This document shows positions 46,033-55,852 of a stretch of 64,000 bases of DNA, piece after piece; position 1 is the stretch's first letter, and every line of letters begins with the position of its first letter. Under the pieces are notes generated by a model, which saw only the letters and a program-made list of their open reading frames with translations, ran no database searches and was not told where the DNA came from. The position numbers and the translations under genes are program-made. The DNA is from Pseudomonas citronellolis (GTDB taxonomy: Bacteria; Pseudomonadota; Gammaproteobacteria; Pseudomonadales; Pseudomonadaceae): contig NZ_FOLS01000019.1 in assembly GCF_900112375.1 (NCBI RefSeq), positions 81,671 to 145,670 on the forward strand, written 5' to 3'.

Positions 46033-47171
46033 GGTTGGCCTCTGCTTGCCAGGCTGTCGGGGATGGGGAGGTTCTTGGCCAGTTCCGGCTTGCGCTGTCT
46101 TCGCCCCTGGCGGTAGGCGCGCAGCTGCAGGATGTAGGTGAGGACGTGGGCCACGGCGGTGTACAGCCCGGCCGGAATCTGCTGGTTGACCTGGGTGCTG
46201 AAGTAGATGGCGCGGGTCAGCGGCGGCACCTCCAGCACTTCAAGATTGTGCTTGGCGGCCATCTGGCGGATGTACAGGGCCATGTCGTCCATGCCGCGGG
46301 CCAGCACGTAGGGCGCTTGGGCCTTCTGCGGGTCGTACTTGAGGGCCACGGCGAAGTGCGTCGGGTTGGTCAGCACCACGTCGGCCTTGGGCAGCACGCG
46401 GTTGATCTGGCGTTGCAGCAGCTGGCGCTGCACCTGGCGGATGCGCGCCTTCACTTCCGGGCGGCCTTCCTGGGTCTTGTGCTCCTCGCGGCGCTCTTGC
46501 TTGGTCATGCGCATGCGCTTGCGGAACAGGAAGCGCTGCAGCGGGATGTCCAGCAGGGCGAAGAACACGAACACCGCCAGCAGGCCGATCAGGGTGTCGA
46601 ACAGCAGGCCCAGGGCGCCGCCGATGGCGCTGCGGATGTCGCTGCGCTGCAGGGCGATGAGCTGCGGCAGGGCATCTAGCAGCAGGTACCAGGCCACGCC
46701 CAGCAGCACCGCCATCTTCAGCAGCGACTTGAGCAGCTCGGTGAGGTTCTGCAGCGAGAACATCCGCGCCAGGCCCGTGATGGGGTTGAGCTTGCTGGCC
46801 TTGAACGCCAGGTTGGCCGAGGCGAATATCCAGCCGCCGGGGACCATGCCGAAGGCCACCACCAGCAGCGGGGTGAGCAGCAGCGGCAGCAGCAGCTGGA
46901 CCATCAGCCAGATGTGCTGGCCGAGGATCAGCGCCAGGTCGTCCAGGCCCACCTCGCTGCGGTTCAGGTCCAGGTAGGCGAAGCGGAAGCTGTCGGCCAG
47001 GCCGTCGAAGAAGCGCCCGACGCAGGCCTTGAGCACCAGCAGGGTGCAGAGCAGCGCCACGGTGCCGGCCAGGTCCTTGGAACGCGGCACCTGGCCCTTC
47101 TGCCGGCTCTGGCGCAGCTTGTGCTCGCTGGCCTCTTCGGTCTTTTCCTGGGAGCCGCCCTGTTCAGCCAT
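46029..47171 (-). CDS. flhB: Flagellar export switch protein FlhB
   Basis: 380 residues: basic N-terminal tail, four membrane helices, and a cytoplasmic domain with the self-cleavage site NPTH in VLTNPTHFAVALKYD. Cleavage switches secretion from rod/hook to filament proteins. It overlaps fliR by 8 bases. The last residues (SLASRGQP) extend beyond the usual core. Confidence 0.95.
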   Translation of the reverse strand: MAEQGGSQEKTEEASEHKLRQSRQKGQVPRSKDLAGTVALLCTLLVLKACVGRFFDGLADSFRFAYLDLNRSEVGLDDLALILGQHIWLMVQLLLPLLLTPLLVVAFGMVPGGWIFASANLAFKASKLNPITGLARMFSLQNLTELLKSLLKMAVLLGVAWYLLLDALPQLIALQRSDIRSAIGGALGLLFDTLIGLLAVFVFFALLDIPLQRFLFRKRMRMTKQERREEHKTQEGRPEVKARIRQVQRQLLQRQINRVLPKADVVLTNPTHFAVALKYDPQKAQAPYVLARGMDDMALYIRQMAAKHNLEVLEVPPLTRAIYFSTQVNQQIPAGLYTAVAHVLTYILQLRAYRQGRRQRKPELAKNLPIPDSLASRGQP

Positions 47172-47964
47172 GGCCGGTGCCTCGCAGCAGCTGGCCGAGG
47201 TTGTCGAGCAGCGTGCGGGTGAGCTGCAGGTAGGTGTCGGGCAGGCCCGGCAGGGTCAGGCGGATGCACGCGAGACCGGTGAGGATGGCCATGGGGAAGC
47301 CCAGGGAGAACAGGTTCATCGCCGCCGAGATGCGGTTGAGCAGGCCGAAGCAGAACTGCACGAGGAACATGCAGAACGCCAGCGGCAGGCTGATCAGGGT
47401 GGCCGCGGAGAACACCCAGGCCAGGGCGTAGGCCAGGGTGGCGAAGCCGGCGTAGGCCAGGCCGCCGCCCACCGGCCAGTAGTGGAAGCTCTGGTAGAGC
47501 ACGCTGACCACCAGCAGGTGGCCGTCGCTGGCGAGGAACAGCAGGGCCAGCAGCAGGAAGTACAGCTGGCCGACCACCGAGGACGAGGACACGCCGTTCA
47601 CCGGGTCGTTGTAACGCGCCATGGCCATGCCCATCTGGGTGGACACCACCTCGCCGACCAGGCTGAAGATCACGAACACCAGCTGCAGCGCAAGGCCCAG
47701 TACGGCGCCCACGGCGATCTGCTCCAGCGCCGCCAGCAGGCCTTCGGCCGACAGCGCCTCGATGGCCGGCGGGCGGGGCAGGGCGCCGGCCAGCGCGAGG
47801 GTCAGGCCGATGGCCAGGAGGATACGCACCTGGCGCGGCAGCGAGCGGTGGTTGAGCAGCGGCGCCATGGCGAGCATGGCCATGATCCGGCAGAACGGCC
47901 ACCAGTAGCGCTGCAGTTCCTGCAGGTACTGGCTGGCCTGCAGCAGCGACTCGTTGGCGTGCAT
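47164..47964 (-). CDS. fliR: Flagellar export gate protein FliR
   Basis: 266 residues with six hydrophobic helices and typical stretches VRILLAIGLTLAL, VGEVVSTQMGMAMA and MNLFSLGFPMAI. With FliP and FliQ it builds the export channel in the membrane. Two bases separate it from fliQ. Confidence 0.94.
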   Translation of the reverse strand: MHANESLLQASQYLQELQRYWWPFCRIMAMLAMAPLLNHRSLPRQVRILLAIGLTLALAGALPRPPAIEALSAEGLLAALEQIAVGAVLGLALQLVFVIFSLVGEVVSTQMGMAMARYNDPVNGVSSSSVVGQLYFLLLALLFLASDGHLLVVSVLYQSFHYWPVGGGLAYAGFATLAYALAWVFSAATLISLPLAFCMFLVQFCFGLLNRISAAMNLFSLGFPMAILTGLACIRLTLPGLPDTYLQLTRTLLDNLGQLLRGTGHG

Positions 47965-47966
47965 GG

Positions 47967-48239
47967 CTAGCCGACCAGGTGCCCGGCCTGCTTGAAGGTC
48001 TCGATGAACAGGTCGCTGAGGGTGCGCAGTATCCAGTGCCCGGCGAACACCAGCATGCCCAGGGTGATCAGCAGCCGCGGGAGGAAGCTGAGCATCTGCT
48101 CGTTGATCTGCGTGGCGGCCTGGAAGATGCTCACCAGCAGGCCGCCGAGCAGGCTCGGCAGGACCAGCACGCAGACCACGATGGCGGTGATGTGCACGGC
48201 GTTGGCGATGATCTCGACGGCGTATTCCGGGGTGAGCAT
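47967..48239 (-). CDS. fliQ: Flagellar export gate protein FliQ
   Basis: 90 residues with two membrane helices, ITAIVVCVLVLPSLLGGLLVS with QAATQINEQMLSFLPRL between them. Standard length and sequence for FliQ. It follows fliP by seven bases. Confidence 0.94.
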   Translation of the reverse strand: MLTPEYAVEIIANAVHITAIVVCVLVLPSLLGGLLVSIFQAATQINEQMLSFLPRLLITLGMLVFAGHWILRTLSDLFIETFKQAGHLVG

Positions 48240-48246
48240 GGCGGCC

Positions 48247-49002
48247 TCAGAACGGCTGGATGCTGGAGGTGAGGGTGCCCATCAGCAGCGCCCAGCCGTC
48301 GACCAGGACGAACACCATGAGCTTGAACGGCAGCGAGATCATCATCGGCGAGAGCATCATCATGCCCATGGCCATGAGCACGCTGGCCACCACCAGGTCG
48401 ATGACCAGGAAGGGCACGAAGATCATGAAGCCGAGCTGGAAGGCGGTCTTCAGCTCGCTGAGCACGTAGGCCGGCAGCAGCAGGGAGAAGTCCAGGTCGG
48501 CCTTGTCCGCCGGCATCTTCTCACCGGCCAGGGCCAGCAGGGTATCCAGCGAGGTCTTGCCGGTCTGCGCGAGCATGAAGCGGCTGAGGCTGGCCTTGGC
48601 CTTGCCCAGGCCTTCCTCCAGGGTGATGGCATCGGCCTGGAAGGGCTCGTAGGCCTCGGTGTACACCTCCTTCCACACCGGGCGCATGACCAGCAGCGTC
48701 ATGCACAGGGCGATGCCCACCAGCACGTTGTTCGGCGGGCTCTGCTGCAGGCCCATGGCCTGGCGCAGGATGGCCAGCACGATGATGAAGCGGGTGAAGC
48801 TGGTCATCATCAGCAGCATGGCCGGCAGCAGCCCGAGCAGCGTCATCACCACCAGGATCTGCAGCTTCACGCTCAGTTCCTGGCCGTGGCCGGTGTCGTT
48901 CAGGCTCAGCAGGGAAATCTCGCCGCCGGCGGCCAGCACCACGCCGGGCAGCATGCCGGCCAGCGCCAGGCCCAGGGCCAGCCAGTGCCGCGCGCGCTTC
49001 AT
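48247..49002 (-). CDS. fliP: Flagellar export gate protein FliP
   Basis: 251 residues from MKRARHWLALGLALAG, a cleavable signal peptide as is usual for FliP. Conserved stretches: ILVVMTLLGLLPAMLLMMTSFTR is split as LLGLLPAMLLMMTSF, then RQAMGLQQSPPNNVL and FVPFLVIDLVVAS. The ATG at 49002 overlaps the fliN stop (ATGA). There is no fliO between fliN and fliP, a trait of lateral (Laf) gene sets. Confidence 0.95.
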   Translation of the reverse strand: MKRARHWLALGLALAGMLPGVVLAAGGEISLLSLNDTGHGQELSVKLQILVVMTLLGLLPAMLLMMTSFTRFIIVLAILRQAMGLQQSPPNNVLVGIALCMTLLVMRPVWKEVYTEAYEPFQADAITLEEGLGKAKASLSRFMLAQTGKTSLDTLLALAGEKMPADKADLDFSLLLPAYVLSELKTAFQLGFMIFVPFLVIDLVVASVLMAMGMMMLSPMMISLPFKLMVFVLVDGWALLMGTLTSSIQPF

Positions 49003-49358
49003 CGGGCCAGGTCGTCCAGGCCGGCGCCGCACAGTTCCAGCACGCGCAGGCCGTAGTTGCCGTTCATCACCACCACCTCGGCCTTGGCGAACAGCGCGCC
49101 GTTGACCTTCAGGTCCAGCGGCTCGCCGGCCAGCTTGTCGAGGACGATGACGCTGGAGGCGTCGACTTCCATCAGCTCCTTCAGGGAAATCTCGGTGGAG
49201 GCCACCTCCAGGGTGAGGTTCACCGGGATCTTGCCGAAGAAGCTCAGGTCCTGGCGCGGCGCGGCCAGCGCCTCGGGGCTGGCCGCCGGCGCCTCGTCCA
49301 GGGCCAGGCCGGCGTCGTTGAGGAGGTTGTCCAGTTCGCTGTCGGTGACTTGGCTCAT
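48999..49358 (-). CDS. fliN: Flagellar motor switch protein FliN
   Basis: 119 residues: a variable, acidic N-terminus and the C-terminal SpoA domain (FFGKIPVNLTLEVASTEISL ... EPLDLKVNGALFAKAEVVV). It forms the lower C-ring with FliM. It overlaps fliM by four bases. Confidence 0.95.
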   Translation of the reverse strand: MSQVTDSELDNLLNDAGLALDEAPAASPEALAAPRQDLSFFGKIPVNLTLEVASTEISLKELMEVDASSVIVLDKLAGEPLDLKVNGALFAKAEVVVMNGNYGLRVLELCGAGLDDLAR

Positions 49359-50194
49359 GGGCTTTTCACGCTCTCAAGGGAGGTCAGGAAGAGGCCGCCG
49401 TCTTCTTCGAAGAGGGTGCCGCGGAAGAGTTTCTGCTGGTTCACCTGCACCTCGCAGCGCTCCAGCAGGCGCACCGGCAGGATGTCCCCGGGGCGCAGCT
49501 GCAGGGCCTGGGCCAGCGGCATCTGCAGCGCGGCGATGACGCAGTCCAGGCGCACCGGCAGGTGCAGCAGGTGCTGCGCCGGGCTGCCGCCCAGGCGCGC
49601 CGGCGGCGGGCCGGCCAGGCGGGTGGTGAGCGCGTCGGCCAGCTCGGCGTCCAGGTAGATGAACAGCGAGGCCTGGCTGCCGGTGATGTGGCTGAGGAAG
49701 TGGAACTCGGCCACGTACTCCCAGCTCGCCAGCTCGTAGTCGTTGTCGTGGGGTGTCAGCTCGCCGAAGGTGTCGCCCAGCAGCAGCGAGCGGGCGAACA
49801 GCTGGGTCACGTCCACCCCCAGGCGCTTGCGCATGCGCTGCTCGGAGGTGCTGATCGGCGGGGTGTCGTGGCTGGGCAGCGAGGTGCCGCCGTAGTAGCA
49901 CTCCAGGGCTTCGGTCAGCAGCGGGCGGTCGATGGCGAAACCGACCTTGCCGGAAGGGCAGCGGAAGATGCATTCGGCCGGCCGCGGCGCACTTTCCTGG
50001 ACGTCGACTTTCTGCAGTTCCAGGTTGATGCGGTAACTACGCAGGAAATAATCGCTGATGATGCGCGGATGCTTGTGGGCGATCTCGCGAATATATTGCG
50101 GAACCTTGTGGTAATGCCGGCCCAACTTGTGCGGCTGCAGGCGCACGAGTCTTTCCGAGGGCACGCCGTGGTGGACTTTGGATTGGCCAGTCAT
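49355..50194 (-). CDS. fliM: Flagellar motor switch protein FliM, lateral type
   Basis: 279 residues, short for FliM (usually about 320-330). The middle CheC-like domain and C-terminal SpoA domain (CEVQVNQQKLFRGTLF) are recognisable. The N-terminus is MTGQSKVHHGVPSERLVRLQ and lacks the LSQDEIDALL-type peptide that binds CheY-P in polar FliM proteins. The motor may therefore not reverse in answer to CheY, as proposed for lateral flagella. First gene of its operon, divergent from the sigma-54 activator. Confidence 0.88.
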   Translation of the reverse strand: MTGQSKVHHGVPSERLVRLQPHKLGRHYHKVPQYIREIAHKHPRIISDYFLRSYRINLELQKVDVQESAPRPAECIFRCPSGKVGFAIDRPLLTEALECYYGGTSLPSHDTPPISTSEQRMRKRLGVDVTQLFARSLLLGDTFGELTPHDNDYELASWEYVAEFHFLSHITGSQASLFIYLDAELADALTTRLAGPPPARLGGSPAQHLLHLPVRLDCVIAALQMPLAQALQLRPGDILPVRLLERCEVQVNQQKLFRGTLFEEDGGLFLTSLESVKSP

Positions 50195-50697
50195 GGGTTG
50201 GGTCGACTTCCGGAAGTGGGGCTGCGCAGGTGTTCGCCGGTGCGTGGCCGGGGGCTGCGCGGGGCGAACCTTGGGTGCTCGCCGCGGGCACCGGTTCGGC
50301 GCGCGGCAGAGCCTGCGGATGGGGCGGAAGTCTAGGCAGGCGGGCCCTGGCGGTTAAATCAATAGATATCAAATGAGGTTTTTGATCGTCATTCCCGCGC
50401 GCCTGAGCGGATTTGACGACAACTGACTCGGCGGTCGCCGTGTGCGCTGGTTAACGTTGCGCCTGTGACGAGGTTCTGCTGGAAAAGTTCCCTCGCACAG
50501 TTGAAGGGCGACAGGAAAAAGTCATTCCTTAAGGCCCCCTTCGTAATAAAAGGGAAGGCGTTCGGTAATTCCTTCCTATAGCGGCCGGAAGTTCATTCGG
50601 CCACTGCCTGCCGGCAAATGAAAGTTCATCGCCGCCATGGCTTCGATGGAATAACCGAGTGCCGTCCCGAGGGCGGTCCAGACGCAGGAAAGTTGCA
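50195..50697. promoter_or_regulatory. Divergent control region of the lateral flagellar operons
   Basis: 503 bases without a credible gene, AT-richer between 50,340 and 50,640. It must hold the fliM and activator promoters. I searched by eye for TGGCAC-N5-TTGCA and found no convincing sigma-54 site on either strand. A small hairpin GGCCG-N10-CGGCC lies near 50,583-50,602. Confidence 0.5.
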
Positions 50698-52089
<1,392 letters not shown>

Positions 52090-52102
52090 AACGAGAGTCG
52101 CC

Positions 52103-52429
52103 ATGAACCCCATCGAGCAGGCCCGCAGCGAGATGCTCGGGCAGATGCAGCAATTGCGCGCGCTGTCGGCGGCGCCCATCCGCCCGGCCAGCGAGGCCCC
52201 CGGCGCCGAGCCGGGCTTCGGCAACGCCTTCGAGGACGCCCTGCGCGCCGTCGACGCCCAGCAGCACCAGGCCAGCGAGGCCATGGCCGCGGTGGACGCC
52301 GGGCGCAGCGACGACCTCGCCGGCGCCATGGTCCAGGGCCAGCAGGCCAGCGTGTCCTTCAGCGCCTTGCTGCAGGTGCGCAACAAGCTCACCACCGCCT
52401 TCGACCAAGTCATGAACATGCCGCTGTGA
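52103..52429 (+). CDS. fliE: Flagellar hook-basal body protein FliE
   Basis: 108 residues; the C-terminal conserved part includes FEDALRAVDAQQHQASEAMA and VSFSALLQVRNKLTTAFDQVMNM. FliE joins the MS ring to the rod. First structural gene after the activator, 13 bases downstream. Confidence 0.93.
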   Translation: MNPIEQARSEMLGQMQQLRALSAAPIRPASEAPGAEPGFGNAFEDALRAVDAQQHQASEAMAAVDAGRSDDLAGAMVQGQQASVSFSALLQVRNKLTTAFDQVMNMPL

Positions 52430-52449
52430 CGGCGCACAAGGGCTGAACC

Positions 52450-54132
52450 GTGCTGCAGAAGATCAAAGACCGCCTGCCCCTGGACAAGCTGCGCCTGGAC
52501 CCGCGCCTGAGCCTGCTGGGCCTGGCCGGCGGCGCCGCGCTGCTGGCCCTGGGCAGCACCTGGTACCTGTGGCGCGACCAGGGCGCCTTCCACCCGCTGT
52601 ACGGCGCCGGCGAAGCCTACCCGGCGGCCGAGGTGATGCAGGTGCTGGACGCCGACAGCATCGCCTACCGCCTGCACCCGCAGAGCGGCCAGGTGCTGGT
52701 GCGCGACGACCAGCTGGCGCGGGCGCGCATGTTGCTGGCGGCCAAGGGCGTGAAGGTCGCGGTGCCGGCCGGCTACGAACTGTTCGACAAGGACGAGCCG
52801 CTGGGCACCAGCCAGTTCGTCCAGGACGTGCGCCTGAAGCGCAGCCTGGAGGGCGAGCTGGCGCGCACCGTGATGGCCATGGAAGGGGTGCAGCAGGCCC
52901 GCGTGCACCTGGCCATCGACCAGCAGAGCTCCTTCGTGGTCAGCCAGCGCGAGCCGGCCAAGGCCTCGGTGATGCTGCAGCTGGCCCCGGGCTTCCGGCC
53001 CAAGCCGGAGCAGGTGGCGGCGGTGGTCAACCTGGTGGCCAACAGCGTGCCGCAGCTGCAGCCGGAGAACGTCAGCGTGGTCGACCAGCACGGCGTGCTG
53101 CTCTCCCGCGGGCTAGCCGCCTGGGGCGGGGTGCAGCAGAACGGCCAGCTGGTGGACGACTTCCAGCAGAAGGCGGTGGCCAACGTCGAGCAGGTGCTGG
53201 CACCCATCGTCGGGCCGGGCAACTACCGCGTCAGCGTGGCCGCCGACATCGACTTCAGCCAGAAGGAAGAGACGCTGCAGAGCTACGGCGACACGCCGCG
53301 CCTGCGCCGCGAGACCCTGCGCGACGACAGCACCCTGGACGAACTGGCCCTGGGCGTGCCCGGCTCGCTGAGCAACCGCGCGCCGGTCAAGCCGCCGGAG
53401 CCGCAGCAGGGCCAGGGCAACGCCCAGGCCGGCGCCGCCCAGGCCAGCAACACCCAGGACAAGGCGGCCACCTCGCAGCGCAAGGAATCCAACCGTCAGC
53501 TCGACTACGACCAGAACATCACCCACGTCAAGCACGCGCCCTTCAACCTGCGCCAGCAGAGCGTGGCGGTGATGATCAACGCCGCCGCGGCCCCCGAGGG
53601 TGGCTGGAGCGAGGAAACCCGCAAGCAGCTGGAGCTGGCGGTGAAGAACGCCGTGGGCTTCAACGCCGCGCGCGGCGACAGCCTGTCGCTCTCGGTGCTG
53701 CCCTTCGTCGCCGCCGCGCCGCTGGACGAACCTGTGCGCTGGTGGGACGACGCCCAGCTGCAGGGCTGGGTGCGCCTGGGCGTGTTCGGCCTGGTCAGCC
53801 TGTTGTTGCTGCTGCTGGTGGTGCGCCCCGCGGTGCGCAGCCTGACCCAGCGCAAGCCGGCGCCGGCCGCGGGCGAGGAGGGCATGGGCACGCTGCTGGG
53901 CAACGAGCACGGCGAACGCCTGCTGGCGCGGGTGGGTGATGCGCCGCGCGCCCTGGGCGTGTTCAGCGAACTCAACCCGCTCTCGGAAATCCGCCTGCCG
54001 GCGCCGGGCTCGGGCCTGGAACACCAGATCGAGCACCTGCAGATGCTCGCCAAGAACGATCCCGAGCGGGTCTCCGAAGTGATCAAGCAATGGATAGGGC
54101 GCAATGAGCGAGACCTCAACCCCGTCGGCTGA
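52450..54132 (+). CDS. fliF: Flagellar MS-ring protein FliF
   Basis: 560 residues from a GTG at 52450. One N-terminal membrane helix (about 22-40), two ring-building motifs including YELFDKDEPLGTSQFVQDVR, a periplasmic Gln/Ala-rich loop (about 305-350), a second helix (VRLGVFGLVSLLLLLLVVRP), and a C-terminal tail that binds FliG. The 3' end overlaps fliG by 29 bases. Length is normal. Confidence 0.95.
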   Translation: MLQKIKDRLPLDKLRLDPRLSLLGLAGGAALLALGSTWYLWRDQGAFHPLYGAGEAYPAAEVMQVLDADSIAYRLHPQSGQVLVRDDQLARARMLLAAKGVKVAVPAGYELFDKDEPLGTSQFVQDVRLKRSLEGELARTVMAMEGVQQARVHLAIDQQSSFVVSQREPAKASVMLQLAPGFRPKPEQVAAVVNLVANSVPQLQPENVSVVDQHGVLLSRGLAAWGGVQQNGQLVDDFQQKAVANVEQVLAPIVGPGNYRVSVAADIDFSQKEETLQSYGDTPRLRRETLRDDSTLDELALGVPGSLSNRAPVKPPEPQQGQGNAQAGAAQASNTQDKAATSQRKESNRQLDYDQNITHVKHAPFNLRQQSVAVMINAAAAPEGGWSEETRKQLELAVKNAVGFNAARGDSLSLSVLPFVAAAPLDEPVRWWDDAQLQGWVRLGVFGLVSLLLLLLVVRPAVRSLTQRKPAPAAGEEGMGTLLGNEHGERLLARVGDAPRALGVFSELNPLSEIRLPAPGSGLEHQIEHLQMLAKNDPERVSEVIKQWIGRNERDLNPVG

Positions 54133-55147
54133 CGAAGCGCGCGTGCCGGTGCGCCGGCGCGCCATGAGCTCCATGGAGCAGGCGGCGATCCTCATGCTGA
54201 GCATGGGCGACGAGACCTCGGCCGGGGTGCTGCGGCACTTCTCCCGCGAGGAAATCATCAGCATCAGCCAGGCCATGGCGCGGCTGAACAACGTCAAGCT
54301 GCCCATGGTGTCGGACGTGATCGGCCGCTTCTTCGAGGACTACAAGGAGCAGAGCAGCATCAAGGGCGCCTCCCGCGGCTACCTCGCCGGCATGCTCGGC
54401 AAGGCCCTGGGCAGCGACATCACCCGCAGCCTGCTGGACAGCATCTACGGCGAGGAAATCCGCGCCCGCATGGCCCGCCTGGAATGGCTGGACCCCAAGC
54501 AGTTCGCCGCCCTCATCGCCAACGAGCACGCGCAGATGCAGGCGGTGTTCCTCGCCTTCCTGCCGCCGTCGATGGCCAGCCAGGTGCTCGAATGCCTGCC
54601 GGCCGAGCGCCAGGACGAGCTGCTGTACCGCATCGCCAACCTCAGCGAGGTCAGCGGCGAGGTCATCGCCGAGCTGGAGCAACTGATCGACCGCAGCCTG
54701 GCGGTGCTCTCCACCCAGGGCTCGCAGGTGCGCGGCATCAAGCAGGCGGCGGACATCATGAACCGCTTCAAGGGCGACCGGAACCAGATGTTCGAGCTGC
54801 TGCGCAGCCATGATTCCGGCCTGGTGGAGCGTATCGAGGAAGAGATGTACGACTTCTTCATCCTCTCCCGGCAGAGCCAGGACACCCTGCAGGCGCTGCT
54901 CGAAGCCATTCCCCTGGAAGAGTGGGTGGTGGCGCTCAAGGGCGCGGAGCCGGCGCTGGTCAAGGCCATCCAGGGCGCCATGCCCAAGCGCCAGGCGCAA
55001 CAGATGGACGCCATCAAGCGCCGCCAGGGCCCGGTGCCGCTGAGCCGCGTCGAGCAGGTGCGCCGCGACATCATGGCGATGGTCCGCGAGCTGGCCGCCG
55101 AAGGCGAGATCCAGCTGCAGCTGTTCCGCGAACAGACGGTGGAGTGA
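54104..55147 (+). CDS. fliG: Flagellar motor switch protein FliG
   Basis: 347 residues. N-terminal FliF-binding domain (AAILMLSMGDETSAGVLRHF), middle armadillo domain with the EHAQ-type motif NEHAQMQAVFLAFLPP, and a C-terminal torque domain with the charged segment DAIKRRQGPVPLSRVEQVR. It couples the stator to the rotor. The fliF overlap of 29 bases implies translational coupling. Confidence 0.95.
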   Translation: MSETSTPSADEARVPVRRRAMSSMEQAAILMLSMGDETSAGVLRHFSREEIISISQAMARLNNVKLPMVSDVIGRFFEDYKEQSSIKGASRGYLAGMLGKALGSDITRSLLDSIYGEEIRARMARLEWLDPKQFAALIANEHAQMQAVFLAFLPPSMASQVLECLPAERQDELLYRIANLSEVSGEVIAELEQLIDRSLAVLSTQGSQVRGIKQAADIMNRFKGDRNQMFELLRSHDSGLVERIEEEMYDFFILSRQSQDTLQALLEAIPLEEWVVALKGAEPALVKAIQGAMPKRQAQQMDAIKRRQGPVPLSRVEQVRRDIMAMVRELAAEGEIQLQLFREQTVE

Positions 55148-55154
55148 GGCGCCC

Positions 55155-55850
55155 ATGACGGTCAAGGTGATCCGCGGCGGCGCCCGCGACTGGCGGCCGT
55201 ACCGCTTCCCGCCGCGCTGCAGCGGGGCGTTGCAGGAACAATGGCAGGGCGGCGACCCGGCCGAGCTGCAGAAGGCGGTGGCCGACGGCTACCAGCAGGG
55301 CAGCGACAAGGGCTACCGCGAAGGCCTGGAGCAGGGCCGCGAGGCCGGCCATGAAGAAGGCTTGCGCCTGGGCCGCCAGGAAGGCCTGCGCCAGGGGCGC
55401 GAGGAAGGCCGCGAAGAGGGCCGCCGCGTCTTCGAGACCGCCGCCCAGCCGCTGGACCGGCTGTGCGAGGAATTCCGCCGCTTCGCCGAGGCCTTCGAGG
55501 CGCAGCGCCGCGAGCAACTGCTGGAACTGGTGCAGAAGGTGGCGCGGCAGGTCATCCGCTGCGAGCTGACGCTGCACCCCACGCAACTGCTGAGCCTGGC
55601 CGACGAGGCCCTGGCGGCCATGCCGGAACAGCCGGACAGCGTGCAGCTGCTGCTCAACCCCGAGGAATGCGCGCGCATCCGCGAGCTGGCGCCGGAACGC
55701 GCCGCCGCCTGGCGCCTGGTGCCCGACGAGCGCCTGGCCCTGGGCGAATGCCGCCTGCTCACCGCCGAGGAAGAAACCGACATCGGCTGCCAGCAACGCC
55801 TGGACAGTTGCATGCAGGTGCTCGGCGAACACCTGCTGGGCGACGACTGA
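55155..55850 (+). CDS. fliH: Flagellar export ATPase regulator FliH
   Basis: 231 residues. The N-terminal half has the FliH glycine-repeat helix, many GxxxG-like steps (YQQGSDKGYREGLEQGREAG and on), and the C-terminal half a V-ATPase E-subunit-like domain. It holds FliI at the export gate and C-ring. It overlaps nothing; fliI follows after two bases. Confidence 0.93.
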   Translation: MTVKVIRGGARDWRPYRFPPRCSGALQEQWQGGDPAELQKAVADGYQQGSDKGYREGLEQGREAGHEEGLRLGRQEGLRQGREEGREEGRRVFETAAQPLDRLCEEFRRFAEAFEAQRREQLLELVQKVARQVIRCELTLHPTQLLSLADEALAAMPEQPDSVQLLLNPEECARIRELAPERAAAWRLVPDERLALGECRLLTAEEETDIGCQQRLDSCMQVLGEHLLGDD

Positions 55851-55852
55851 CG

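Noticed and set aside
50195..50697. Sigma-54 promoter for the lateral flagellar genes
   Set aside because: Best look-alikes (GCTGGTTAACGTTGC near 50,448) have the wrong GG-to-GC spacing, so no site is claimed.
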